43,478 nucleotides of DNA from an uncultured SAR116 cluster alpha proteobacterium. Lineage in GTDB: Bacteria > Pseudomonadota > Alphaproteobacteria > Puniceispirillales > Puniceispirillaceae. A program made the position numbers and the translations under genes. The stretch spans positions 1 through 43,478 of the forward strand of contig CACHEI010000016.1 of assembly GCA_902578815.1 (NCBI GenBank), in the 5' to 3' direction. Shown piece by piece: positions 19,056-27,360 of this stretch. The notes below the pieces were generated by a model, which saw only the letters and a list, made by a program, of their open reading frames with translations, did no database searches and had not been told where the DNA came from. The first letter of the stretch is position 1, and each line of letters begins with the position of its first letter.

Positions 19056-19078
19056 CCGAATGCTGGGGAGACATTCGG
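19056..19078 (+). other. Stem-loop upstream of the homocysteine S-methyltransferase gene
   Basis: CCGAATG at 19056-19062 and CATTCGG at 19072-19078 form a perfect 7-bp stem with a 9-base G-rich loop, followed by an AT-rich stretch. It lies 57 bases before the start codon. It does not match SAM-II or other riboswitch consensus sequences that I know. It may be part of a leader. Confidence 0.35.
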
Positions 19079-19134
19079 GACAATTATTTTTGCGGTTCGT
19101 ACTGCATCGTAGGTAAAGGCTTGGAGGACACAGC

Positions 19135-20052
19135 ATGATTATCTTGGATGGGGGACTTGGTCGCCAACTTGCGGCGATGGGTGCCCCTTTTCGCCAACCT
19201 GAATGGTCTGCCGCTGCCCTGATTGAAGGCCCACATTTTGTTCGGGCAGCGCATGACGCCTTCATAGCCGCCGGTGCGGATGTGATCTCGACCAATTCCT
19301 ACGCTGTGGTTCCGTATCATATTGGTGAGGAAACATATACTGAGCGGGCGGATGAACTGCTGACCATCGCCGCCAGAGAGGCGCGCGAAGCGGCGTCTGC
19401 CGCGGCACGGCATGTCCGTGTCGCCGCTAGCGTACCACCCATGTTTGGCTCCTATCTGCCCGGCGCTTTTGATTCGTCACGTGGCCGGCAGATGATGAAA
19501 CAGTTTCGTCGGCAGCTGGCGCCAGTTGCTGATATTTTCTGCGGCGAGACGCTTGGCTCGATTGCCGAGGTGACGGCTTTTCTTGATGTTTTTGGTGATG
19601 TCGCGGCCGAATTATGGGTGTCGGTGACGCTTGAGGATGCCGATGTTGATCCAGAAAATCCGCGCCTGCGCTCGGGTGAGCCGTTGCTTGACCTGCTGCA
19701 TTATGTAGAGCGGCATCGATATGATGCGTTGCTGTTCAACTGTTCGCAGCCCGAGGTGATGGCTGATGCGATCCGACTTGCCAGATCGACATTGGACCGC
19801 TTTGCCAGACAGCATGGCAAGGCCGAACCGCTGATCGGTGTTTATGCCAACGCCTTTCCGTTGATGGATGAGGATTACCAGGGGTCGAACACCTCCGTGC
19901 ATAAATTGCGCGCTGACATCACTCCGGAAAATTACACCCGCTACGCCCGGGAATGGGCAGCGCTGGGTGCCGACATCATTGGCGGTTGCTGTGGCATCTC
20001 GCCAGATCACATCGCGCATCTGGCGACAACGCTGCGTGGTGACGATGGCTGA
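19135..20052 (+). CDS. Homocysteine S-methyltransferase family protein
   Basis: This 305-residue TIM-barrel protein has the family N-terminus ILDGGLGRQL, the TNSY segment, and the three zinc-binding cysteines: C203 in LFNCSQP and C285/C286 in GGCCGI. Family members transfer a methyl group from S-methylmethionine, betaine or a similar donor to homocysteine to make methionine. The donor cannot be read; the family also includes DMSP-using enzymes. ATG follows AGGAGG-like TTGGAGGACAC. It appears to be a single-gene unit. Confidence 0.88.
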   Translation: MIILDGGLGRQLAAMGAPFRQPEWSAAALIEGPHFVRAAHDAFIAAGADVISTNSYAVVPYHIGEETYTERADELLTIAAREAREAASAAARHVRVAASVPPMFGSYLPGAFDSSRGRQMMKQFRRQLAPVADIFCGETLGSIAEVTAFLDVFGDVAAELWVSVTLEDADVDPENPRLRSGEPLLDLLHYVERHRYDALLFNCSQPEVMADAIRLARSTLDRFARQHGKAEPLIGVYANAFPLMDEDYQGSNTSVHKLRADITPENYTRYAREWAALGADIIGGCCGISPDHIAHLATTLRGDDG

Positions 20053-20201
20053 TGCCTGTGTCGGTAGAACTGATCTTGCGTACGACGGACGGTGGCCATG
20101 ACAGATTGCGCTGTTTGCGATCTTGAACAAAGGGGTCGAATGCCTACGTACTACTTTTAGTAAGGTGCCTGTTTGTTAACGTAAGAAAGAGGAAGTTCCC
20201 A

Positions 20202-20573
20202 ATGAAAACTGCCCAGGATTATCTGGCCGAGGCCAATGCCGTCGTGCCGAAGGTTGCTGTTGAGGAGGCGATTGCGCGCCACACTACTGGAGCGGCCGTA
20301 TTTATTGATGTCCGCGACGGTAGCGATATTGCCGAAACTGGAACGATTGCAGGCGCTTTGCACATTCCACGGGGATTTGTCGAATTTGCCGCAGATGAAA
20401 CGACACCTTTTCATAATTCCGCGCTGACCAAGGATGCTGAAATTCTCCTTGTTTGTGCCGCTGGCGGCATGGCTGCGCTGACTGGCAAGACATTGATCGA
20501 TATGGGTTATACCAACGTTTCCAACGCGGGCGGGTTCCAGGCGTGGAAAGACGCCGGTGGAGCCACCGAATAA
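20202..20573 (+). CDS. Single-domain rhodanese-like sulfurtransferase
   Basis: This 123-residue rhodanese domain has FIDVRDGSDIAETG, HIPRGFVEF and the active-site cysteine loop LVCAAGGMAAL. The terminal GGFQAWKDAGG matches family members. It probably moves sulfane sulfur; the acceptor is unknown. The ribosome site is AAGAGGAAG. The TAA stop overlaps the ATG of the next gene by one base, so translation is coupled. Confidence 0.9.
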   Translation: MKTAQDYLAEANAVVPKVAVEEAIARHTTGAAVFIDVRDGSDIAETGTIAGALHIPRGFVEFAADETTPFHNSALTKDAEILLVCAAGGMAALTGKTLIDMGYTNVSNAGGFQAWKDAGGATE

Positions 20574-21124
20574 TGGCGCGGCAGGCGATAGCCCGCGCCC
20601 GGGCACTCATTGTGGATGTGGCTGCAGCCCGTTTGCGGGCGATGATCATCCTCGGCATTGCCGCAATCCTTGCGCTTGTGATTTCCGGCTTTGCCAGCGT
20701 GGCGTTTGCGGCGGGGTCGGACAGTGGATCAGACAGTGGTGGCAAATATAAAAGCTATGGTGTCTCGGCGGAGATGCGCAAGGCAATCGCACTGGTCAAA
20801 CAGGAAGCGTTTGCCGATGCGCTGCCGTTTCTGCAAAAGGAAGTGGCTGGCGATCCAAGCAATGCCGATGCCTGGAACCTAATTGGATTTTCCTCACGCA
20901 AGCTGGGTGATTACGTCACATCTGAGGCGGCGTACGACAAGGCGCTGGCGATCGACCCAAAGCACAAGGGCGCACTGGAATACAAGGGCGAACTGTATCT
21001 GACCCTTGGCAATCTTGCCGGTGCCGAGGAATTGCTTGCACGATTGCGTAGGAGTTGCAGTTTCAACTGCAGTGAGGTCAAGGAACTGAAGGATGCCATA
21101 GCCGCCTACAAAAAGGCTCAGTAA
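20573..21124 (+). CDS. Membrane-anchored or exported TPR protein
   Basis: The 183-residue protein has a hydrophobic segment at about 22-46 ending in VAFAAG (signal peptide or anchor). A Ser/Gly linker follows, then about three TPR-like helix pairs (FADALPFLQKEVAGDPSNADAWNLIGF, YDKALAIDPKHKGALEYKGELYL). Two C-terminal cysteines (SCSFNC) may form a disulfide. Coupling to the rhodanese gene suggests a shared envelope role. The ATG at 20573 was chosen because the open frame upstream lies wholly inside the rhodanese gene. Confidence 0.83.
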   Translation: MARQAIARARALIVDVAAARLRAMIILGIAAILALVISGFASVAFAAGSDSGSDSGGKYKSYGVSAEMRKAIALVKQEAFADALPFLQKEVAGDPSNADAWNLIGFSSRKLGDYVTSEAAYDKALAIDPKHKGALEYKGELYLTLGNLAGAEELLARLRRSCSFNCSEVKELKDAIAAYKKAQ

Positions 21125-21160
21125 CAGGGCGATTACAACTGGTTTTCTGTCAAAGAAATC

Positions 21161-21184
21161 GAAAAAGAGAGGCCGTGGCCTCCC
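21161..21184 (-). terminator. Rho-independent terminator for the small minus-strand transcript
   Basis: Reading on the minus strand, GGGAGGC (21178-21184) and GCCTCTC (21167-21173) form a 7-bp stem with one G-U pair and a CACG loop, followed by TTTTTC. The T-run is only good in the minus direction. Confidence 0.65.
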
Positions 21185-21222
21185 TTTAACGTGATGGGTA
21201 GCTAGTAACCAAATTATGGGTG

Positions 21223-21303
21223 TCAGACAGACGTGATAAGGCTGCTCATCAGTCTGGTTGGCACCTCTTGGTTACGCGCTTTTAACCGAAATTCACTAGA
21301 CAT
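21223..21303 (-). CDS. Small ORF, 26 aa, with a perfect Shine-Dalgarno
   Basis: The ATG at 21303 follows AAAGGAGGTGATC (21305-21317), a full match to the anti-Shine-Dalgarno of 16S rRNA, with 3 bases between. The peptide starts MSSEFRLKARNQEVP, is basic and has no cysteines or clear membrane helix. A terminator follows 39 bases downstream, so a separate transcript of about 150-200 bases is plausible. I recognise no family. It could be a regulatory peptide, a leader or a small structural protein. The translation signal is the main support. Confidence 0.55.
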   Translation of the reverse strand: MSSEFRLKARNQEVPTRLMSSLITSV

Positions 21304-21398
21304 CAGATCACCTCCTTTGGATTGTTTGAACAATGGGAAAAACCTTATGCGGTAATGCCGGGCTTGTCACCTGTTTTCGTGGCGCTGGTGCGGTAGGT

Positions 21399-21764
21399 TC
21401 AGCCGCCAATCAATCCTTTTGTAAAAGTGATCAGATGATCTAGATTTTTGCTGAAAAATCCCGCGGTTTGTTCGGCCGCGGTACCGGCCTTACCCCCAAG
21501 TTCGTTGCGAAGCTTGCCAGCCTTCTCGCCAAGCGCGCTGGCCGTCTCGCCAAGTCGGTTGGCAACATCATCGACGGCTTCACCGAAATTGCCTTCTCCA
21601 AGCGCCTCATTGACCTTGCCGGTAACAGTTTGCGTCGCCTTGCCGGTGGCTGCCGTGGTCTCATCCCACATCTCACCTGCCTTGCCCAGCACGTTGTCAA
21701 ATGTTCCTCCAGGCTTGCTCCCGGTAGTTGATGTTGTGGTGGTTGTGCTGCTGTTGTTGTCCAT
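21399..21764 (-). CDS. Low-complexity helical hypothetical protein, 121 aa
   Basis: It begins MDNNSS with a Thr/Ser-rich tail, then repeats Gly/Ala/Glu/Lys-rich 11-residue-like segments (GKAGEMWDETTAATGKATQTV, NRLGETASALGEKAGKLRNELG). This resembles amphipathic LEA/CsbD-like stress proteins, and the end is hydrophobic. The resemblance is compositional only. The ATG at 21764 was chosen; an in-frame start at 21791 adds nine unlikely residues. Confidence 0.68.
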   Translation of the reverse strand: MDNNSSTTTTTSTTGSKPGGTFDNVLGKAGEMWDETTAATGKATQTVTGKVNEALGEGNFGEAVDDVANRLGETASALGEKAGKLRNELGGKAGTAAEQTAGFFSKNLDHLITFTKGLIGG

Positions 21765-21953
21765 CTGGCACGTCCTGTAACAATTCGCCAAAATACGGAA
21801 AACGAATTATGGGGCTGTTTACGGATGAAACCAACCTGAAACCTGGTTGCTCAACCGCCACCTGCAGCAACAGGGCGTTGTTGATTTAACGCGGGCATCA
21901 CCTATCTATAGCAACACGTGGAAACCCCGTAGTAAAATTTGGAGAGGATGATG

Positions 21954-22577
21954 ATGGTCTCCTTGCAGATGGTGCAAAGCGCCACCACCCTTTCATCTGG
22001 ACGTCACCCTGGCGCTCGGGCAAGTAGGTTTTTCTGCGGTGTCCTTATGCTGATGGAGGCTGCATTGCTGCTCAATATCAATGCTGCGCTGGCATCGCCA
22101 GCGGGCGCACATGATTTTTCCTTCGAGAGAATCGAGGGGGGTGCATTGCCGCTTGCCGACTATCGTGGCAAAACGCTGTTGCTGGTCAACACAGCGTCAC
22201 AATGTGGCTTTACCGGCCAATATGCCGCGTTGCAGGATCTGTGGGAGACCTATCGTGATCGTGGGCTGGTTGTTCTTGGCGTGCCAAGCGATGATTTTGG
22301 TGGCCAGGAGCCTGGAAACGCAGCCGAGATCAAGCAATTCTGCACAGTCAATTTCGATATCGATTTCCCGATGACGGATAAGGTGCGCATCAAGGGTAAG
22401 GAGGCGCATCCCTATTATCAGTGGGTGGCTGCGCAGGGCCGGTTGAAGACACCACGGTGGAATTTCTTCAAACATCTGATAGACGTTGATGGCAACCTTG
22501 TTGATTGGTTTGGCTCGACGACGCGGCCAGACGCGCCCAAGCTGATTGCCGCCATCGAAAAACAGCTGGACAGCTAG
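21954..22577 (+). CDS. Exported glutathione peroxidase (thioredoxin-fold peroxidase)
   Basis: The approximately 207-residue protein has an N-terminal signal-like segment ending near ALASPAGA. The GPx core follows: VNTASQCGFTGQY with a catalytic Cys in place of selenocysteine, GVPSDDFGGQEPG with the conserved Gln, and PRWNFFKHLID with the catalytic Trp/Asn. It would reduce hydroperoxides in the periplasm, probably using thioredoxin-like donors. Three tandem ATGs (21948, 21951, 21954) follow GGAGAGG. The third has the best spacing. Confidence 0.88.
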   Translation: MVSLQMVQSATTLSSGRHPGARASRFFCGVLMLMEAALLLNINAALASPAGAHDFSFERIEGGALPLADYRGKTLLLVNTASQCGFTGQYAALQDLWETYRDRGLVVLGVPSDDFGGQEPGNAAEIKQFCTVNFDIDFPMTDKVRIKGKEAHPYYQWVAAQGRLKTPRWNFFKHLIDVDGNLVDWFGSTTRPDAPKLIAAIEKQLDS

Positions 22578-22666
22578 GTGGTTGGTTTTGCTGATGATTG
22601 TCCTGCTAGGATTTTCGGGCTTAGCCGTCCTTTTGGCTGAATGGCACGCTGCTGTGTGAGGAAATC

Positions 22667-23956
22667 ATGGCCCAGCCTGATTTACGGCGTATGTTGTCTG
22701 ATGAATTACATGCGCGCGCATTTCATGATTTTGATGGTGCAGGGCGTTTCATTCGCTTTGTTTTTCTTATCAATGATGCTGCCGCCAGTTTCCTCGCTTA
22801 TGTGAACGAATTCCTTGAAGCGGCGAATTTGCCACCGATTGCCGCAGAAAGTAAATTCGCTCGGATCGAGTTTGAAGATTATGCCTTCAGGTTTGAGCGT
22901 CATACTGAATTTTTTTCAATCTCCTTCATCCAGAAAGGCCGGATGATCAAATCTGGTCTTTTGCCTGAAGCCTTTGATCCAGAGGCTGTTGGCCTGCCGC
23001 TTACCTGGGCGCGGGCAGCGCCAGCGACTTTGTTTCAGGCAATCTGGCTAGAAGTGGGTGCAAAGCCACCCCGAACGCTCAATGATGCTAAGATGTTAGC
23101 CATGCTCGATAGCCGTGCAGTTGCCGCTAACCGGTTTAACGATGGAGCTGGCCAGCTGCATTTCGCCTTTGATATTGACGCGGCCGGTTTTTCCCGCGTA
23201 GCACTTTTCAACAACGACATCCCGCCAAGCCGCATGGGCCGCGCTGTACAGCGCGTTGTTGAGCTCGAAACTTATAGGTTACTTGCGCTTCTTGGCTTTG
23301 CTGCTGTACGTGAAAATGGAGGGCGGCTTGGCGAGATTGAGGACATTGTAGGCAAATTGACCAACGATCTGGCCGAACAGATTAAATTGCCTGACGGCAA
23401 TGTAGAAACGCTGCTTTTCACATTAACCGCGCAGGCTGCTGATCTGGAAGAAATTTATTCCAAGACGTCCTATCGGATGGCTGCGACGAAGGCCTATGAG
23501 AGCATAATGGCCGACAGGCTCGAGGGGCTGCGGCTGAAGCAGCTAATTGGCTTTCAAGGAGTGCGAGGATTTTTGAATCGCCGCATGACGCCAGCCCTTG
23601 ACAGCTGTCATGCTTTTTCTGAGAGGCTTGCGCAGCTTTCGGCACGCATAACGCGGGCCGGTGATCTGTTGCAGACGCAGACAGAGATGATCATCCAGCG
23701 TCAGAACCGCGATTTGCTGGCCTCAATGAACAGCCGTACCAAAGCGCAACTGCATCTGCAGGAAACCGTGGAACGTCTGTCGATTGCCGCAGTTACCTAC
23801 TACGGTGTAGGGCTTGTTAGCTATCTGGCAAACCCCCTGCCACTTGACCAATGGGGAGTTGACTTGATTGTTGTCAAAGCGGCCTCTGTTCCGGTAATTG
23901 CTTTAATCGTCTGGCTGGCTGTTCGTGCAGTCAAGGTAAGGTTGGCCAGAAAGTAG
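22667..23956 (+). CDS. DUF3422 family membrane protein
   Basis: The 429-residue protein starts with RRMLSDELHARAFHDFDGAGRFIRFVF, typical of DUF3422. It has a long helical middle (MIIQRQNRDLLASMNSRTKAQLHLQETVERLSIAAVTYYGVGL) and two C-terminal membrane segments, a layout like CorA-type transporters. The function is unknown; metal transport is only an analogy. The ribosome site is GAGGAAATC before ATG at 22667. Confidence 0.86.
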   Translation: MAQPDLRRMLSDELHARAFHDFDGAGRFIRFVFLINDAAASFLAYVNEFLEAANLPPIAAESKFARIEFEDYAFRFERHTEFFSISFIQKGRMIKSGLLPEAFDPEAVGLPLTWARAAPATLFQAIWLEVGAKPPRTLNDAKMLAMLDSRAVAANRFNDGAGQLHFAFDIDAAGFSRVALFNNDIPPSRMGRAVQRVVELETYRLLALLGFAAVRENGGRLGEIEDIVGKLTNDLAEQIKLPDGNVETLLFTLTAQAADLEEIYSKTSYRMAATKAYESIMADRLEGLRLKQLIGFQGVRGFLNRRMTPALDSCHAFSERLAQLSARITRAGDLLQTQTEMIIQRQNRDLLASMNSRTKAQLHLQETVERLSIAAVTYYGVGLVSYLANPLPLDQWGVDLIVVKAASVPVIALIVWLAVRAVKVRLARK

Positions 23957-24301
23957 TGAGCTGGTAGGTGGGCCAGCTAGGCTGATCGGATGTCCGTCAT
24001 CACATCGGTAATCGGCACCGCTCCGCCAGAATTCATCGCTGACCTTGGAGTGCTGTATTTTAAGTCTGATTTGATACAGGTCGGGATGTGCGTTTTTGCG
24101 CTTAAGTAGCAATTATTTGTATCGCCTGGTTCCTATAATAGCGACGGGGTGGCGATGTAGCCCTGCTGGCACCGTTAAGCCATGTTCGTGCTTTAAAGAC
24201 GATTTCTGTCGAAAGGGGCAATGGAAACAGCAAAGAGATGACTTTGGAGATAGGGCTAGCATACGCTCGAGCGCACTGACCGACAACGCCTAGAGGGATC
24301 C
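23957..24301. other. Intergenic stretch with no supported gene
   Basis: About 345 bases between the DUF3422 gene and a short ORF. No protein, RNA or repeat was recognised. Confidence 0.5.
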
Positions 24302-24496
24302 TTGCAAATTCAAATTGGGTCTCTAAATGGGCCAGCAGATTATGCTGCGGCAAAGCGGCAGATGGCTGCATCTGACGTATTGGGCAGTTTGCGTTATCTG
24401 GTTGATATGCGCATGTTGATTGATTACACCAGCCCCGAAATCACAGCGGTTGCGGAGCATATTTCACGTGCTAGCTATGTCGTGTCGACGGTCTGA
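24302..24496 (+). CDS. Possible small protein or gene remnant, 64 aa
   Basis: A TTG at 24302 with GAGGG five bases upstream opens a frame with protein-like composition (ADYAAAKRQMAASDVLGSLRYL, DYTSPEITAVAEHISRASY). The frame is open for about 14 codons before the TTG, so this could be the end of a longer, decayed gene. The end overlaps the convergent hydrolase gene by 22 bases. No family is recognised. Confidence 0.4.
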   Translation: MQIQIGSLNGPADYAAAKRQMAASDVLGSLRYLVDMRMLIDYTSPEITAVAEHISRASYVVSTV

Positions 24497-25473
24497 TTAT
24501 TGCCACCGTGACTGGTTTGCGGCGTGCCAAGCTGCGCGTTGATCCAGGCAAGTGTTGCCCGGATATACCAGGAGCCGTCGTGATCATGGAATCCAACATG
24601 ACCACCGTCCTTGGTCACGACAATGGCTGGTAGCCCCTTTCCACAGGGCTGCGCAAGGCAGGGTTCATCGGGAACCCATGGGTCATTTGTCGATTGGATG
24701 ATCAAGGCCGGAATGTTCAGCCGCGACATTCGTTGATGAACACTTGTTGCAGCGTAATAGCTGGTGGCGTCCCGATGACCGGCAAGAGGTGCAGTCACTT
24801 GATCGTCAAAGGCAAAAATATTGCTGGCACGCATGGCCGCATCGACATAGCGCTGTTCAATGTGTGGGGTAGTCGCGACGAGCTGTTTCATACCAGCCAG
24901 CATGTAGCGCACATAAAGCCGGTTGCGGGGGCGTTGGAATCTCCACGCTGTTGCTGTCATGTCAATTGGTGCTCCCACCGTCACGAGGCCGGCAAGCCGC
25001 CCTGTCAATCCGGGATGGTCCAACACCATGTTCAGTGCGGCCGTCCCACCAAGCGAATGTCCCAGCATATAAACGGGTAATTCTTTGAAACGCCCTTTTG
25101 CCCAGTCGATGAAGTGGGTTAGATCAGCACCGGCGCCGGCATTGTAGGTTTTGCGCGCCAAAGCTCGCGCTGGCCCCGCGCCACGCATATTGACCCGCAG
25201 CAGGACGAGGCCCTCGGCAAGCGCCGCCGGTGTAAGCCACAGAATATGCGGAGCGTCCATACAGCCATTCAACCCATGAACGGCGATGAGACATCCGCGG
25301 GGCTGCTTTTGCGGCAGATGGCACACGGCAAGAAGACGGTCGCCATCGGGTAAATTGAGCAATACCCGTTCTCCAACAGGGGCTGGCGGCGCGTCACAGC
25401 AGATGAAATGACGCAATGTCTGCAGGTCGCCGCCTTTCCAGGGAAAAGCCTCACCACCAAAAGCCGGTATCAA
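24475..25473 (-). CDS. YheT-like alpha/beta hydrolase
   Basis: The protein is 332 residues from TTG. It has the AB-hydrolase_4/YheT N-terminus (PWKGGDLQTLRHF), an HGLNG oxyanion region, the nucleophile elbow GHSLGG, a catalytic Asp in STNDPWVP and a catalytic His in GGHVGFHD. Substrates of the family are poorly known, probably esters. The start is unsure: AAAGGAGG lies five bases before an in-frame ATA at 25503, while TTG at 25473 has no such site. Confidence 0.85.
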   Translation of the reverse strand: MIPAFGGEAFPWKGGDLQTLRHFICCDAPPAPVGERVLLNLPDGDRLLAVCHLPQKQPRGCLIAVHGLNGCMDAPHILWLTPAALAEGLVLLRVNMRGAGPARALARKTYNAGAGADLTHFIDWAKGRFKELPVYMLGHSLGGTAALNMVLDHPGLTGRLAGLVTVGAPIDMTATAWRFQRPRNRLYVRYMLAGMKQLVATTPHIEQRYVDAAMRASNIFAFDDQVTAPLAGHRDATSYYAATSVHQRMSRLNIPALIIQSTNDPWVPDEPCLAQPCGKGLPAIVVTKDGGHVGFHDHDGSWYIRATLAWINAQLGTPQTSHGGNNQTVDTT

Positions 25474-25556
25474 ATTTTCCGCATCATTGCGAACGAAGGC
25501 TATCTGCCCCTCCTTTTGTTGGCCCTAAGGGCTCCATTTAGCCCAAGTGGTTTATA

Positions 25557-25970
25557 CTAATCCTCGGATACGTCTGCTTCCAGTGCTTTGTAGAGGCTGA
25601 GCTCTCTCCAATATTGCTCGGCTTTGGCATTGGCATCGCTTATTCGCATTGACAGGCCGCGAATGATTGCAAGACAAATCGGGTCTGCATCCTGCAATTT
25701 CAACTTTAATGTTTCCTCGTCAATGACCTTGACAATACATTTGGTCTCAGCGCGGGCGGTAACAGTGCGGGGCTTTGCTGTAATATGTCCAACTTCACCA
25801 AAAATTTCACCTTCATTTAGAATTCCCACATTCAATCCCAACCGGGTCTCAATTGCCACCTGTCCACTGTGAATCAAAAACACATTTTGGCTCTGCTCAT
25901 CTACTGAATAGATGATCTCACCGGCGTTATAGGTGCGATGTGGTATTTGCTTGACCGATCTAATATTCAT
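25557..25970 (-). CDS. Stand-alone cyclic-nucleotide-binding domain protein
   Basis: The 137-residue protein is essentially one CNB domain: GEIIYSVDEQSQNVFLIHSGQVAI, the EGEIFGEVGHI phosphate-binding-like region, and PRTVTARAET with the Arg that commonly contacts the nucleotide phosphate. A helical tail follows. There is no DNA-binding or catalytic domain. The ATG at 25970 was chosen; an earlier ATG at 26018 adds 16 residues. It is divergent from a second CNB gene. Confidence 0.85.
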   Translation of the reverse strand: MNIRSVKQIPHRTYNAGEIIYSVDEQSQNVFLIHSGQVAIETRLGLNVGILNEGEIFGEVGHITAKPRTVTARAETKCIVKVIDEETLKLKLQDADPICLAIIRGLSMRISDANAKAEQYWRELSLYKALEADVSED

Positions 25971-26191
25971 TTGTTTACGCCTTCTAGCAATGAAATATTT
26001 GCGTAGAGATGGGGACATAAATATTATTTGTTAAGAGCGATTTGCCTGGTGAGTGCAAAGTTGAAACCAAGCGTAAGTTTCATCAGCCTTATGCTCGCAT
26101 CAATAACTCTCAATATCCTCATTCCCACTAGAAGTTCTCTGATATGTAGTTTAGCATCTGCCAAATTTTTTATTAGGGTTTGGGGCAAACC

Positions 26192-26680
26192 ATGTTGGAA
26201 AAAAATGAAGTTGTAATTTGGGATAGGCACGAGAAAATTTATGAGGTTGGGGATAAGGGGTTTGAGGCCTATTTAATCGTGGAAGGTAATGTAGATATTT
26301 TGACCAGCGATGGCTTACGTCTAAGCCGACTTGGTCAAAATGAGATTTTTGGTGAGACTTCATTGTTACTTGACGCCACCCGAAGCGTTTCGGTAGTTGC
26401 CGGTGGAAGTGGTGCGACTGCGCGAAAAATTCCGAAAAATTATTTCGACGAAATTCGGCGAAAAGACATTGTCGTAGCAGCTCTAATTCGTAAAACACAG
26501 TTGCGGCTTATTGATTCGAACGAACAAAGTAATGAATTATCGAACGAGCTGGGGCGCATTTCTGCTGATTTAGAGAAAGCACTTTGCAACGAGGACACTC
26601 CAGAAATTACCAAGGATATCAAACAACGCCTTGTTTCACTGCGTGAGAAAATTGACTCAACACATATACAACTCGACTGA
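26192..26680 (+). CDS. Second stand-alone cyclic-nucleotide-binding protein with coiled-coil tail
   Basis: The 162-residue protein has a CNB domain (KIYEVGDKGFEAYLIVEGNVDIL, NEIFGETSLLLDATRSVSVVAG) and a C-terminal helical, probably coiled-coil segment (about 105-160). The phosphate-binding Arg is retained in ATRSV. It lacks an output domain. The divergent pairing with the gene at 25557-25970 across about 220 bases suggests coordinated control. Confidence 0.84.
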   Translation: MLEKNEVVIWDRHEKIYEVGDKGFEAYLIVEGNVDILTSDGLRLSRLGQNEIFGETSLLLDATRSVSVVAGGSGATARKIPKNYFDEIRRKDIVVAALIRKTQLRLIDSNEQSNELSNELGRISADLEKALCNEDTPEITKDIKQRLVSLREKIDSTHIQLD

Positions 26681-27120
26681 ACTAGTCCGGCGTCAATACG
26701 CGAGACCAAGAGAGTTGGGCGAATTAGCGTCAATCAAATCAGCTACTTATTAATATACAATTTTTTTGTTTATGATCTTGGCCACTGGCTTCCGTATCGC
26801 AAGCATTGACAGCTATTCAGCAATGTCTGGCAGTGTGTTTTCTCATCGCTTGCCTAATTTTTATTAATCTAGTTCTTCCGGTGTTCGACAGCTTCTCTTG
26901 CATGTATTTCTCTTGTCGCCTTGTGGCCCAACTTGCCTTTGCCCGCAGATAAACCTTATACCCAAAATGGGAATTGAAACTCTTGATTTTTGAAAAGTGC
27001 AAGCACACGCTTTCACGAGTGGTCGGTCACCAGCCCGCTTTAAAAAAGGCCAAGCTGAATTTTTGGCATAATTTTTGGTCAAGGATGATGCGTTCAACCT
27101 GTTTTTTTGAGGCGGTGAGC
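26681..27120. other. AT-rich intergenic stretch
   Basis: About 440 bases. Open frames here are short shadows. No RNA gene or repeat was recognised. Confidence 0.5.
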
Positions 27121-27360
27121 ATGAAGGATGGCAGTGATGTGGAGGAGTCACAGGAAATCTTTTTCGATAGATCTTCTGGTGAGCCTTATGAGGTGGTGGC
27201 AAGGAAACTGTGGAACGGCATCGACCATTTCGTTCTGAAATGTAAGCGGGATGGGAATGAGGTGACGCTCAGCAACGCTGGAATTTCCATGCGGTTTTCA
27301 AAATCCACCAATGTTAATCCACATAATAGGTGGTTGATGATTAAGGATAAGGTCCGCTGA
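27121..27360 (+). CDS. Small hypothetical protein, 79 aa
   Basis: The ATG at 27121 follows GAGGCGGTGAG. The protein is soluble and acidic then basic, and contains CKRDGNEVTLSNAGISMRF. The frame runs upstream to 26974 but without protein-like composition. No family is recognised. Confidence 0.5.
   Translation: MKDGSDVEESQEIFFDRSSGEPYEVVARKLWNGIDHFVLKCKRDGNEVTLSNAGISMRFSKSTNVNPHNRWLMIKDKVR

Noticed and set aside
21304..21318. Plus-strand sequence identical to the end of 16S rRNA (ATCACCTCCTTT)
   Set aside because: It is only the complement of a perfect Shine-Dalgarno on the minus strand; no flanking rRNA sequence is present.
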